Shown here one piece after another: positions 37,111 to 48,884 of a DNA stretch of 64,000 nucleotides. The stretch spans positions 51,787,618 through 51,851,617 of the forward strand of contig CM049317.1 in assembly GCA_026874595.1 (NCBI GenBank), written 5' to 3'. Below the pieces are notes generated by a model that was not told the origin of the DNA, did no database searches, and saw nothing but the letters and a program-made list of their open reading frames with translations. The position numbers were made by a program, and so were the translations under genes. Each line of letters starts with the position of its first letter. The first letter of the stretch is position 1. Source of the DNA: Sipunculus nudus (Eukaryota > Annelida > Sipuncula > Golfingiida > Sipunculidae).

Positions 37111-38221
37111 TTTATTATCTTAATATATACCTTGACAAACCATATATTAATATTATAGAGATTCAAGTGCCTATGCACCAATGCATGAGAGGAATATTCT
37201 CCATTTTAGCCAATCATGAACCGCATCAGAAGAGTGATGTTACATATTAAGCCGAGGGCGTGTGGACATGGCAGGAGAAATCTGGTCAAAAGTTCAGTAT
37301 TGGGTGAAGAAGGGTAAGTTTTAACCTCCTTCAAAAGCTGACATATTTTACTTGTCATGAAGGGTCTGTAACATGAAATGTATTTGTGTTGGTAGAGGAA
37401 AAATGGAAACAGTAAATCCTAACAAGTCTAATGATTTTTTAGCTCAGCTGACTGAAAATCAGCTGGGCTATAGTGATCGGTCTTTGTTCGTCGTCCGTCC
37501 GTCTGTCCGTTAACCAGGCACAAATCGTCACCTCTGGAGCTGGAATATTCTAACTTGACATCCAGGGAGGTCCATGAAAAGTCTCCTTGGAAACCTGAAA
37601 TTTGGTCTCTGTTACCCATAACCTTTGGGCTATGGGGCTAAGAAATTACCCCCCCCCCCCCGAATAATTAAAATATTGATACAAAAGCTCCAGTATCTGA
37701 ACAACTTATGCATTGATCACAATGATTCTTTGAATGCATATACTTATCATTGACTGTTTCATCAGTTCTTGCAGATTAATGGGGCCACCTGGATTTGTTT
37801 TTCAAATTGTTTTGCATTTTCATAATATTTTTTTTTATTTTTGAGACCCTCAAAGATGCAGTCGTCCGTCAACAGGGCACAAATCGTAACCATTGCACCT
37901 AGAATCTTCTAACTTGACATCCAGGAAGGTCCATTAAAAATCTCCTTGGAAACTTGAATTTTGGTCTCTGTTACCCATATCCTATGAGCTAATTTAAGTT
38001 GAATTTTTGATACCACTTAAAAATTTGGCATTCAGATGATAAATTTCCTTTTCTGAATGTCTTACTAGACAGTTGAGCGTCATGACCCCAGGGTCACTTG
38101 ATTTCAGTTTATAAAAATAGAGAAGCCTCTCATTAAAGTAGCTCTATAAAGGTTACTTCTGAATTAGGGACCAGAAATGGCCACTGAAATCCTACTTTTT
38201 CCTATAATTTGATTTAAGTAA

Positions 38222-38465
38222 GATACCGGCTTCTGTGGTCTAAGGATAGAGCACAGAACTCAAAGCCAGAAAATCATTGGTTCGAAAAACTGCCGAGGCG
38301 GTGTTTTTTTTTCACCGTCGGTCTCCACCCTGAGTGAGCGCTCTGCACTCTTAATGTGGAGGTCGTGCTCCACGGCCTTGTTTCACTCACAAACGAGTGC
38401 GCCTTTCGTTGGTTCCTCGGTTGCATGACCGGCCGGGTCTGATCAACACCAGCATATAAGTGAGA
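38222..38465 (+). mobile_element. tRNA-derived SINE, present only in copy B
   Basis: Pol III promoter boxes are visible: A-box-like TGGTCTAAGGA (38236-38246) and B-box GGTTCGAAAAA (38279-38289), 32 bases apart, as in tRNA-derived SINEs. A T run, then a GC-rich body (to about 38455), follow. Copy A has the flanks but not this block, so insertion followed the duplication unless A lost it. Confidence 0.6.
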
Positions 38466-38469
38466 TGTC

Positions 38470-41400
38470 CGAAACCGGAATGAAATTCAGCAGATATTTA
38501 GTTAAGCTGGCACTAATCTAGGTATCCAAAGAATGGGTCCTTGACCTTTGACCTCACGATCCCAAAATCAAAGGGTTATAACATTATTCGTAATACATAT
38601 ATAAGTCAAGTTTGAAACCAGTATGTCAGTCCAAACTGGAGTAATCATCAGGAAACAAATATATGGACAGATGGCCCCCTAAAATCAATCAGGTTCTTCC
38701 CCTATTGGCAGGTCAGCTATGTGCAATATGTGTCAAATTCATCTAAATTATTCTGAATATGTGGGTCCTGTGACCTTGACCTTGGACTTCATGACTCCAT
38801 AATCAATAGATTTCTTGCGTTAGAGATGGGCCATATATAAGTTAAGTTAGATATGTAACAACCGCTAAGAGCTATGTGATTCCTGCCTTAATGAAGTTTA
38901 GAAGGCAATATCTATCTGTCTTTCATATGAAGCACCACTGCACACTCAAATCGCTTGCTAATATCGAGGTGTTCATGTCGTGTAACGCTTTTTGGGGAGG
39001 AAACGTGTTAGGTTTTCATCATCAGGTTGATTTGCGTGTCTCTAGAAGTGACTTAAATTATAGGTGAATTGCCAAATAATGTCAACACATGTTGAGCTTC
39101 AGTGTCCCTGAACTCATCCGATATTATCATCATAAGCTCAGTGCTGGAGGCATGCAGCACAGAGTGTGATCAATGGATTGTTTCCATATCATTAGCGGAA
39201 CTTCATTTGAGATGTTTTATTGTTTCCCTAATTCAAGAAAACCGGTTCGCATTGCCCTTGTTACCACTAAATCTCTTTTAAAGCACCAGGGGCCTACGCA
39301 GTTGCATAGTCAACGGTTTCACCAAATCATTTATATAAAAGGACTTTAAGAAACTCACATTTTCAGATGATTTGGCAAATTTTACTTGCGCCATCTAGTT
39401 TCAGATGTTTCCACTGAATGACTATCAGAAATTTTGTTCTCTTATAGTAAGACATATACGTGTAAATATCAGCCATGTGATACTACTTTTCGTTTTCACA
39501 TATCTCCATGGTGACCTTGCACTGATTTCCTTTTTATCCGTAGTGATAGTCTTTCAGAGATGTTTGGTTCCGATAATCCTACATTACTCTATGGAATTCT
39601 TCAAGGTATTTGCGTTCTCCAGACGCTATAAAAATGTTCATACTTATCCTCGGAGGACCGCACCCATGTGCCTTTGTACAAGTGTAGATGTCTGCTTTGT
39701 TGGCCCCCCTCTTCGCGGGTTTTTTTTTTTCTGATGAGATGTTTGACAATACAGCATTTTTATTTTCAGCATTTTTTAGATAAACTTGGTTTTTTTAACA
39801 GGCGCCTGTAACGATCAAATATGGCATAGGATTTTCATTTATCAAGATCAATATGGCTATTTGAATCTTGCTTACTAACAAACAGATTAATTTATACGTT
39901 TGTTTCACAGAAATATAAGAGAATCAACAATGTGTAAAATATGACACGTACATCAATTTTATATGGTAATGCCCATTTGAAAACCAAATTATAGGATCGT
40001 AGTGTAATATATAGCAATTATCGTCTCTGTGACTTTTTATTCTGGCAATTAAAGAATGTTTTATACTGTATACACCTTGACCTTAATTATTTCTTTGACC
40101 TTCACAGAATGGAGATTTAATTACCTTAATGTTAAAACCATATTCCGTAGTAGATGACAGTATGGTGCCCCAGATACCTATCTTTTTTATGCTTTCCAAG
40201 GTAGGTTATTACCCTTGATATTGAACATGGTAACCCTCTGTGACCTTCAGGAAACTTCTGGTCAGCTGTAATTAAAAGAAAATATTAAACAATTTATATA
40301 TAGATCCAATACCATTCTGTTTCATGCGATAGTTACAAAATCAATGTATTTTCTGGATTTTATCATGAAAATGGCTGCAATCCTGCATTTTTGGGGTCAC
40401 AGGGTTCATAAAATTTGTTACCAACTTTTTTTCAACTGTCTATACCTAAATGAAGGAAAAAAACCACTGTCTCAATTTGGGCAATCAATTCCTACGTGAC
40501 TGTGATTTTGATACATGAGTGACTACATGATAAATGTACATTTAATTCATCTTTCATGTCTTTATCACATCAACCCATTCTTTATAAGTCCAACAATCCT
40601 AATCAGTCAGAGATAATCGAAAACCTGAATGCCCCCGCGCCCAATTCCGGTTCGCATATGTTTACATTACTCACCAGGTCTTCAAGGTAAACATACCGGT
40701 ATATGAATTTCTTGCCGGTGGCGCAGCGCCGCAAAACAAATACCAAAAACTATATGTACATATCTTATTGAGACAGCATCCCACTGAAAATCTTATTTTC
40801 TTTTAATTTTTAGAGTAAAAAAATGGCCAACATTCATCCTCTTAATAAATTCATCTCCCCAACCCCGGTAAAAAGCCCGGTATACCGACTTTATCAGCTA
40901 GTTAAGTATAAGGGTCCTGAAAATTACTCTTTTTACTTTGTCGGTCCAGCAAGTACATTAAAATCCGGTCAGCTCTGACATTGCATGTATTTTCTTCAAC
41001 TCTCATCTTGTCTTTGTAGGACCAGCAACTATATTAAATGGTTGGAGAGGCCTGACATTTTTTTTTATATTTTATTTGACCGGCAAGTGCATTATATGCT
41101 AGGTGAGCGGTAACAAATCCCCTGTTTGTATGACCAGCAGATATATTGAATGACAGGTCCGCCGTGACATATCTCTCTCGTCTCGTCTTTGTAGTGCCAA
41201 TAGCTACATCAAATGTCAGGTGAGTCCTGACAAATCCTCTTCTCTCGTACAACTCCCCGGAATGCCTTTAGGAGAAATGGATGAGACCGGTAGGTGACTT
41301 TTCCTATAACTCTTCAAAATAAATAAGCTAAATATTCTTTGATTTGATGATGGAAGGGGTGAACAATCTTGTCTGCCATATAAGTCCATAGTCTTCTTTG

Positions 41401-41620
41401 TAATCATTAAAACTAGAATTTACCAATGTGCAAGGAGTGGGTGTTATCAATTTAATCGATAAGATTTAGATTTAAATATTGGAAATATGAATAATTAGAT
41501 ATTACTTATAATTAATTTTGATTATATGTAGAATGATCAAGTTTGCTTCCATTTCTGCCTTTCTGCCTGATAGATGAGCAATAACGCTTATAAGTCATTT
41601 TTTAGACCTCAGCCATTATT

Positions 41621-41654
<34 letters not shown>

Positions 41655-42334
41655 TTATATATGATATAACTGGAGAAAGATATTTCAGTATTAATGGCTT
41701 TATATTCCATATTTGTACTCTTATCAATGCTACTGAATTATACTCCCATCCTCGATGATAAATCGACGCCACTGTCGTATCATGCCGATATGTTCTGGTG
41801 AAAACTTCCAAGATGGCCAAATTTAGGTGACCTATATCTGCTCGCTATAGTTAAGAATGAGAAAATCAGTGTTCGATATTGCTTAATCAAGATTTAATAT
41901 TTTGATTACATAATCGAAAATAGAAATCTGCATTCGAATGAATGCAAGCCTCCGCCATTCACTTATTGTCCCAGGTTTATTCGTACATTAATGACTGTAA
42001 ATTTGTGAACATAACTCACGCAGTCATGAACGGAATCTCATGAAAGTTCAGAGCATTTCGGGAATGGGTCAATGAAGATCGATTTGAGTTTGGCGTGTCA
42101 CCGGATCATGATCCGGATTAAGGAGTGTCATTAAGGAATATTCACAAATGTAAGTTACTTGTGCATGAACGACCTAGGGATATGTACCAATAGTTGAAAG
42201 CAAACACAGTTTAAGGACCCCCCCCCCCCCCACCCCCCCCCCCCCCCCCTCTACCCTATAGGGACACCCGCCCCCACTAGACGGAAGCTTGTATTCTTTG
42301 GAATGCAGATTTATAATTTTTTTTCCAATTTAAG
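38470..42334. other. Non-coding or unrecognised part of copy B
   Basis: Counterpart of 4630-8674, with CA/TA repeats at 41622-41660 and a long C run at 42217-42249. No exon recognised. Confidence 0.4.
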
Positions 42335-43089
42335 GGAATATTGCACCTTGGAACCTGCTTAGAATCGGCGAGAGCGCGAGGCTGCAGTCATGTGGATTCA
42401 TTAGCACAACCTGTGATCTGTTTTATTGGCAGTCAACGCTATCTGATCGCATGATGGTCCTTGTTTCTACCTCTGTTTACCTACAGCCAAGGCTAGCCAG
42501 GCCGAGCGTTCCTTATCATCAACCAATTGAATATAGCATGAAAATCTTACAGGTTGGAAATTCATCTTTGACACATCTGGAAGAAATGAGGCTAGCTGGT
42601 ACAGGAGAAGTCTTGAGTAATGCTGTGGTCAAATGTGTCGCAGTTGACAAGGAAACGAGCAGGCCAAAAATACTTCCCGGTTCGGTCAGAGAGGCCTTAA
42701 AAGACAAAGGGTATGTTGCGCCCTCACACATCGATCCAAACAGAAGAATATCATCCATGCTGCCTCCAGTGACTTCATTTGCATACAGGTCAAAGGTCGA
42801 ATATAGTGACCATGATCCGGGCGGTCATTCAAATCATTCTCATTATATGAGGTTTGTGTATAACGCGTTAAATGCAGCATGGATAGGAAATCACTTGTCC
42901 TCTGTGACACAAGGTGCAACATTTATGAATTTGAAAGAGATGCATCTGTTGTTTCAAGGAGAGACGTTTGCTGGGGATGAAATCACTACTTATGTATGGC
43001 AGGAGTCTTCGGAGCCGTACACGGTGAATGCAGTTGTACAGAAACATGATAGACCAGTGTTCACTGGTGTACTAGTGTTCGAAACGTGA
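42335..43089 (+). CDS. Hotdog-fold thioesterase-like protein, terminal exon (copy B)
   Basis: Paralogue of the exon at 8675-9429, with the same acceptor (CCAATTTAAG, AG at 42333-42334), the same phase-1 start, the same length (755 bp), no indels and TGA at 43087-43089. Here codon 34 is ACG rather than ATG, so the first ATG (42451) is not a homologous start, confirming that the exon continues a frame from upstream. The hotdog motif reads YSDHDPGGHSNHSHYMRF: the D, D, G-H and N positions are kept, but the two residues before G-H change from Leu-Tyr to Pro-Gly and Thr becomes Ser. My hand alignment gives about 60 base differences, roughly 32 codons replaced and about 22 silent changes, so constraint persists but is relaxed. 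AATAAA follows at 43346-43351. Confidence 0.78.
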
Positions 43090-43345
43090 AACTGGAATTA
43101 GCAATACGGGAATAACTTGCTTATCTGACACCATATTTTTATCAAAGCTGATATTTTGACATTCTGGTCATGGAATAGTATTCTTGACTCACGGAATTGT
43201 TTACTGATTGTACTTTTCAATGAATTACTTACATGCTTATACTTGTGTTAGAATCCAAAGTAGATAGTCAGTTTCTCAATTCTTCTTCTTCAAAGGGAAT
43301 AGAGGTTTACTTTTTTATTACAACATCTTCCAGAGTAGTCTTTTT

Positions 43346-43351
43346 AATAAA
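43346..43351 (+). terminator. Polyadenylation signal of thioesterase copy B
   Basis: AATAAA about 257 bp after the stop, matching copy A. Confidence 0.6.
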
Positions 43352-43397
43352 TAAATCCTATTTACAGAAGGTAATACCTAGAGTAATCACTATCTAA

Positions 43398-43455
43398 GGC
43401 CTACAAAAGGTATTGTTCTCAGGCACTTTTTTCAGAAATCAGTGCGGACCGGCAA
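43398..43455 (-). mobile_element. GGCC MITE terminus, copy B
   Basis: Same single terminus as at 9744-9803, including TTCTCAGGCACTTTTTTCAG. Confidence 0.62.
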
Positions 43456-43509
43456 TTTTTTTTATTTTATTTTATTTTTTTTTTGTTTGTTTCGTAAAAA
43501 AAATCATGT

Positions 43510-44634
43510 TGTTAAGAGAAGAATTGTGCAAAAAATGGAAACACTGCGTGAAACTTGGCATAACAGTTGTCCAGACCTTTTTCAATATTTTCAGCTATGG
43601 GGCCAAGCGGAATTCGCCCTTTCTCGGTTAGAATCCAAGTCGCTGGACTATCATCTGGTTAATATTTGTCCTAGAATCCATTGCAAGTGCACTATTTCTA
43701 TGTTTTAGGGTCGAGAAACAAGGGGTTCAGGTCTTTATAATGAAAAGCATGACTCACATCTGTTTGCTGTTTAGATTCTATGCTCCTTTTTGCCACGAGG
43801 TGATGGCTTGTACGCTGTATATGCTCACATGAATACAGAATCAGCACACTTTTAGAGGCGGAGGACATGTTGCTGTATGCTAACTTTGTATTGTGGTGAG
43901 GAATGCATGACATAATAAACATACATGTAAATACCTTTGCAGATTGATAATTTTGTGATGATGCAGGCTTCAGACTCTATGCTCGTGCAAAAAAAAAAAA
44001 ACACGTCTCAGTGAATTATCAAGGCTTTTTGTTGTGATGCAATTTTTGTGATATAAAACTTTTTCCTCACTGACGAGTTGGAATTCATATTGCATGAAGT
44101 GTTGGTGTCAACAAAATCTTTCATTTGCTAACGTTATGCCCACTTGTATATTTATGTAGTACATGCATGTATCGTTATCACATGTATCAAACTTCAGGAG
44201 TCTGTGCTAGCTGGCTGATAATTCATGGATGTATGATGAGGGAATGGAAGAGCAAGTCGCTAGATAGAAAGTCAAATTCACAACACAAGGTTGAAAAAAA
44301 TACTAAACCCTCAGGTTCCAGATATGCATTCAATTTTCATCATCTTGATTACAACTTAGTCTGAGATATCATAAGGCTGGGCTCATCACTGTCAGCACAG
44401 GCGCTTTAATTGCTATTTCTTAATTAGTGTAGATCCCGTTAAATTGGTCACTTTTCCGGATCATTTCCTTTTAACTATTACTTATCTGACATTTCCCTAG
44501 CATTTTTCGCACTATATGGTCAATTACTGTATTATTTACATAATATTGGAGAAAGGCAGGCAAGAAGCACCCGTTGTTAGGCCCGACAGCCATGGCACAT
44601 CGGTTTCGGATAAATTTGAAGTACATGCATGCGT
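43510..44634 (+). repeat. Family P repeat mosaic, copy B
   Basis: Starts with the AGAATTGTGCAAAAAATGGA and GGGGCCAAGCGGAATTC blocks. Around 44040-44180 it holds an inverted version of sequence found at about 52160-52260 in the 2588-bp unit (GTTGACACCAACACTT on the reverse strand). So family P parts have been shuffled. No gene recognised. Confidence 0.5.
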
Positions 44635-44787
44635 GATTGGCTGAACCGTTGTTACGTCAGTGGCGTTACCATTTGAAGATTCCAGCAGCAGACATATATA
44701 CCAATCAGAAAGCGCGTCATCGGGTGCTATGCCATGGCTGCCAGGCTAAACAACGAGGACTTCTTGCCTGCCTATCTCAAATATTAT
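44635..44787 (+). promoter_or_regulatory. Possible promoter and small ORF, copy B
   Basis: GATTGGCT, TTACGTCA (44652-44659), ATATATA and CCAAT (44701-44705) precede ATGGCTGCC at 44734. The frame reads MAARLNNEDFLPAYLKYY and passes GTAATT, which could act as a donor. Confidence 0.3.
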
Positions 44788-45277
44788 GTAATTAACAAAG
44801 AGAAAGACCATATATAGTGTGAAAAACGCTAGGAAAATGTCAGATAAGTAATAGTTACAAGTAAATGACCCAGAAAAGTAACAAATTTAACCTAAATTAC
44901 ACAAATAACAATTCAAGTACCTGTGCTGTCAGACATATCTGAAGTTATTTAGTCTGGTGATTCTTAAGATGGGGTGGAGTCTAATGACTGAAAAGCATTG
45001 CCCATGAATCGCCTGAATTCATTTCACCCGAAAGTTGATATATTTTTATATATATTGTATGTAAAAGGTGTTTGTAAATGTTTATAAACTTATAATATTT
45101 TAGAATTAAACAGTTTGGTATATAAATGTAAGAATCTAGTTGTGATTAAGGTAAATATTTATTCTTTCAGCTAAAATATAAATAAGGTTTTAGTAAACGA
45201 TATCAATCTAAAGTTCATGAATCATGATTATTGCTTAAAAGCCATGTCTTCTGGTCGGTGTTAAACATTGAACACAG

Positions 45278-45552
45278 TTCTGTATCGAAGAAAACAATAT
45301 GAACATGATTTGTTCATTTTGGACCTAAATTCGTTTATAAACACAGAAGATGACAAATCAGTCTTTGACGAGAAAACGTTTTTAACACAGAAGCCAAAAT
45401 GTACACACATAAACAAATATTTCACACATATGACACGTAATCAAGGTTATGGTCACAAAAAGTCTCGACAGGTGTCGCCAGCTTACGGTGCACATTCCTT
45501 TTCTGACAATGGACAGTTAACAAATGTAATTGAAAATTATACTGCGAGATAA
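45278..45552 (+). CDS. Possible 3'-terminal exon, unknown protein (copy B)
   Basis: Counterpart of 12054-12328 with seven substitutions and a fully preserved frame, TAA stop and AATAAA at 45602-45607. It starts LYRRKQYEHDLF and is hydrophilic. It is less diverged than the surrounding sequence by eye (about 2.5 against about 6 percent), which hints at constraint on the DNA, though six of seven changes alter the protein. Function unknown. Confidence 0.33.
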
Positions 45553-45879
45553 CATACTAGTATTCCAAGACAGGGCGTTACATTGCCAGACAGAACAGTA
45601 AAATAAATCAACACAGTTTTGTAAATTTTAATATTACATGTTTTATATACAAAGGCAGTCATTGTGCTCATTACAGATTTATGACATTGCAATCACCAAT
45701 CCCTTGGTCTGTTTTTAAAACTCGCATTTCATCTAAATCCTCTGATATACAGTATCTCACCTTCACAAGGAAATAAGAAGCAGTTCTTTTCGGATATTCT
45801 TAGACTATACATGCCTTGGGTTCTCACTGTAGGTCGCTATCTCGTTTATGTTTTAGCGAACCTGTGAGCATAACAGATG

Positions 45880-47110
45880 TCGTGGCGTCGTCTTTTGTCT
45901 GTACGTTAAGCCATACTATCACGAAGACAGCAGGAGCTAGCATCTCAAAATTTTAAGCCAATATTAGTCATCTTAAAAACTCTATTGGATTTTACTTATT
46001 TTTTGCTACCTGCATTTTCTTAGATTTTATAGGGAAATAGATGAAAAACTTCTCCGAAACTGTTCGGCCAAATTGTCCAATATTTCACAGAAATGATTCT
46101 TGGAACAATCTCGATTGGTATTAGTCCTGTGATTTTTGGCCGAGTTACAGGAAGATGAACTCAGTCATCTGTCCAAAAAAGCATACTAAAATTACAGTCT
46201 CAGAAACGGCTGGAAATATCATCACCGAATTTCATGCAAATGTTGTACACATGAGTCATATTTGAAATTGAGGTATTGGTGGCGCCACCTGCATCTATCT
46301 TTTCTGTACAGGGGTCATTAATCATCAGTTCATTAATCCATAATACCTCAGGAATAGTAGGAGCTAGCATCCCCAAATTTAATGCAAAAATCTGTCACAT
46401 ATCAAATGTTGTGGGGTTGATCTTTTTGTGGAACCACCTGCATTAACTTACATTTTATGGGGGAAAAAATAAAAAATAAACTTTGAAATCTTCTTCTCTG
46501 AAATCATTCAACCAAATGGTTCAATATCTCACAGAAATGATCCAAGAAACCAGTTCTCTTAAGTTTGTTCAAATTGTTTTGGTTTAATGAATTTTGGCCG
46601 AGTTACAGGAATTTGAAATTAGTCATTTGGCAAGTAAGCATACCAACATAGCAATCACAGAAACATTAGGAGCTAGCACAACTAAATTTTCTACGATTGT
46701 TGGTAACGTGACTCATATTTGAAATTGCGGTTATTTTGGAGCCAACTACATCGACCTGTTTTTTACGGTCAGAAAGATCGTAATTTTAGCCACTTTCAGC
46801 TTAAGAATGTTTTATGATGAAACCCTCAAGCTGAATGGTATAACTGTTCACAAGAATTTTGTATGATATGGTTTCTTCAATTGTATAAGAATAGGTTAGG
46901 TTCATTGATGTTTTGTAGAGTCATAGAAAGCTTAATTTGGTCTTGAGCCCATAAGTAAGCCTATTTCAAACTGAGGGCTGCTATAGTCTCCTTCTGCAGA
47001 ACTGTTTGTTTCAATTTATGTAACATTGCCCAAAAATCATACTTAGATTGCCTTCGTTCAAGTTTACTTAAATGATTTTTGGCACAATCATAGGACCTTT
47101 AAAAATAATT
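45880..47110 (+). repeat. Repeat family X, copy B
   Basis: Full counterpart of 12590-13740, with GGAGCTAGCATCCCCAAATT phrases and one intact GTGGCGCCAC (46279-46288). The second site of copy A (13344) is changed here. Confidence 0.7.
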
Positions 47111-47214
47111 AATTCTAAAAAAATAAACCTTATGAATGCATCAGCTTTAAAAAAGGCATTTTAGTCAAAGTCTTTCAATATATGTAAATTACCAACAGGA
47201 GAAGATTGTGTCTG

Positions 47215-47530
47215 TATCTAAAATATAGTTTGGCAGACTGCCAACTATTTCAGATTTTGAAACAGGCCAAAGGTCAGCCTGGATCTATTTATAGCTTTGG
47301 CAGACTGCCAACTGTATTAGATTATGCAACAGGTCAATAGTTCACTCACTGCAGTAGCTGCATTCTATTTATAGCTTTGGCAGACTGTCCACTGCATCTG
47401 ATTTGGCACCAAAGTTCAGCCTGGATCTATTAATAGCTTTGGCGGACTGTCAACTGTCTCAGATTATGCAACAGGTCAAGAGTTCACTCAGTGCAGACAG
47501 GTATAGGTCTAAAGTTCACTCAGCCTAGCC
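47215..47530 (+). repeat. Imperfect minisatellite, copy B
   Basis: Counterpart of 13820-14140, with CTATTTATAGCTTTGGCAGA and AACAGGTCAA phrases. Confidence 0.6.
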
Positions 47531-47719
47531 ATGTGCAGATCATATATATATATATGCACGAGGGAACCTGGGAATATGGACCGAATGAGTACATGTATAT
47601 GCAAATACGGTTTCGGGATCATCCCATCAATACTAGGGACCCCCACGTCGCGGAGTCTTGTATTCGTTAGAATGTGGATTTCTAGTTTACTTTATCTTTT
47701 TAAGCGTTTGTATGACATA

Positions 47720-47726
<7 letters not shown>

Positions 47727-47775
<49 letters not shown>
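47727..47775. repeat. (TA)n microsatellite
   Basis: About 48 bases of TA, expanded relative to copy A, where the site is a short TATATATT. Confidence 0.9.
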
Positions 47776-47830
47776 TTACCACATTTCAAATATATTAAAA
47801 TTTAGTATAAAAATTAGGGAAAATAAGGTA

Positions 47831-48228
47831 TGTTTCCAGGAAAGGTTAATTCTAAACTAGGTCGAAATAATAATATTTCAAATTGAACTCATAAACGGAA
47901 CCGAAATCTAAAATTCTAATTAATAATATATTTCATTTGCAATAAATGAAAAATATTTTCTGAATATATTGGGTAGGGGGTTATCAATTTGACCATCCCG
48001 AGTAGCCAAAAAGAAAGGAGATAGGCCTATATAGCCCTTATGCCCAAGTGGGTGTATTTAAACTCCATACCCCCCCCCCCCCCCCCTGTACTGACTCCCC
48101 TGGTGGTGGCAAACTGGGACTATGTTGTAGACAGAACTGCCTCTGATAAAAAACGGTCACCTGCCATCGAAAAAATAATTTGTACAATTTGCCAATATAT
48201 TTAATTTAACCTCATCTTATTTTTACAG
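47831..48228. other. Intron or intergenic
   Basis: No exon found. C run at 48068-48086. The last 30 bases form a pyrimidine-rich tract before an acceptor. Confidence 0.4.
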
Positions 48229-48400
48229 AGGGTGTCTAATTGATGTGGGTGGACCTGAACGTGTGCGGCAGATAGCGACATCTGGAGGATTTTGGAATAG
48301 TTACATTGACAGGCGAATCGTTTTGATCAATCCTGGCGAGGATCTGATAACATTCCGAACCCTGGATTATCTATATAAGCCAGCTGCAGGAAAAGAATAG
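48229..48400 (+). CDS. Terminal coding exon, unidentified protein
   Basis: A strong acceptor (CTCATCTTATTTTTACAG, AG at 48227-48228) opens a 56-codon frame ending TAG at 48398-48400. The peptide starts GCLIDVGGPERVRQIATSGG and ends near FRTLDYLYKPAAGKE. The composition, compact beta-like pattern and single open frame behind a good acceptor look like a genuine C-terminal exon, but I cannot name the family. ATTAAA at 48502-48507 may be the polyadenylation signal. It lies 400 bp after duplication copy B, so it may belong to the gene that was duplicated or to the next gene; no upstream exon is visible nearby. Confidence 0.5.
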
Positions 48401-48749
48401 TATATTTGTCTTAACCTCACCTCGTCAACCCTATAGTACATTTTCTGAATTATGTTACAGACTAAGGATATCAGTTGTCGATGAATCCAATATCAACATA
48501 AATTAAATTTTTATCTAAACGTAAAAGCACACGCTCTTCAGTTTGATGTTGAGATGCCGAGAAATCATTATTCCTTTCACAATAAGTTTTAAATCTAAAG
48601 ACTTGCTAGTACCACAGAAGCTTGAATCCCTATTTAAAATGAAGTCTTCATATCTCGAATGTTCTTAGAGATACTACGACGAAATCAGGTCAAACGCCCC
48701 AATTATAAAACGGTAATATCGTGTTTTCACTTTTAATATGTCATATTAC

Positions 48750-48751
<2 letters not shown>
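48401..48751. other. Probable 3' UTR and intergenic
   Basis: AT-rich with a possible poly(A) signal ATTAAA at 48502. Nothing else recognised. Confidence 0.35.

Positions 48752-48840
<89 letters not shown>
48752..48840. repeat. (ATT)n-(TA)n compound microsatellite
   Basis: About 30 bases of ATT followed by about 58 of TA. Confidence 0.92.
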
Positions 48841-48843
<3 letters not shown>

Positions 48844-48884
48844 GTTAGCATTAGAGACGGTAGCCTTAAATTATATAGCCATGA

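Larger units (their letters stand above)
37111..47830 (+). repeat. Segmental duplication, copy B
   Basis: Direct counterpart of 4183-15288. It lacks A's TA tract near 6700 and the 14130-15060 segment. It gains about 0.86 kb at 37560-38460, including a repeated TCTCCTTGGAAAC block and a SINE, and differs in the family-P interval 43640-44635. Homology ends near 47830 in unique sequence, 400 bp before another exon. Confidence 0.9.

Noticed and set aside
38236-38289. Functional tRNA gene
   Set aside because: A and B boxes are present, but the acceptor stem and anticodon arm do not form a proper cloverleaf and the body continues as a SINE.
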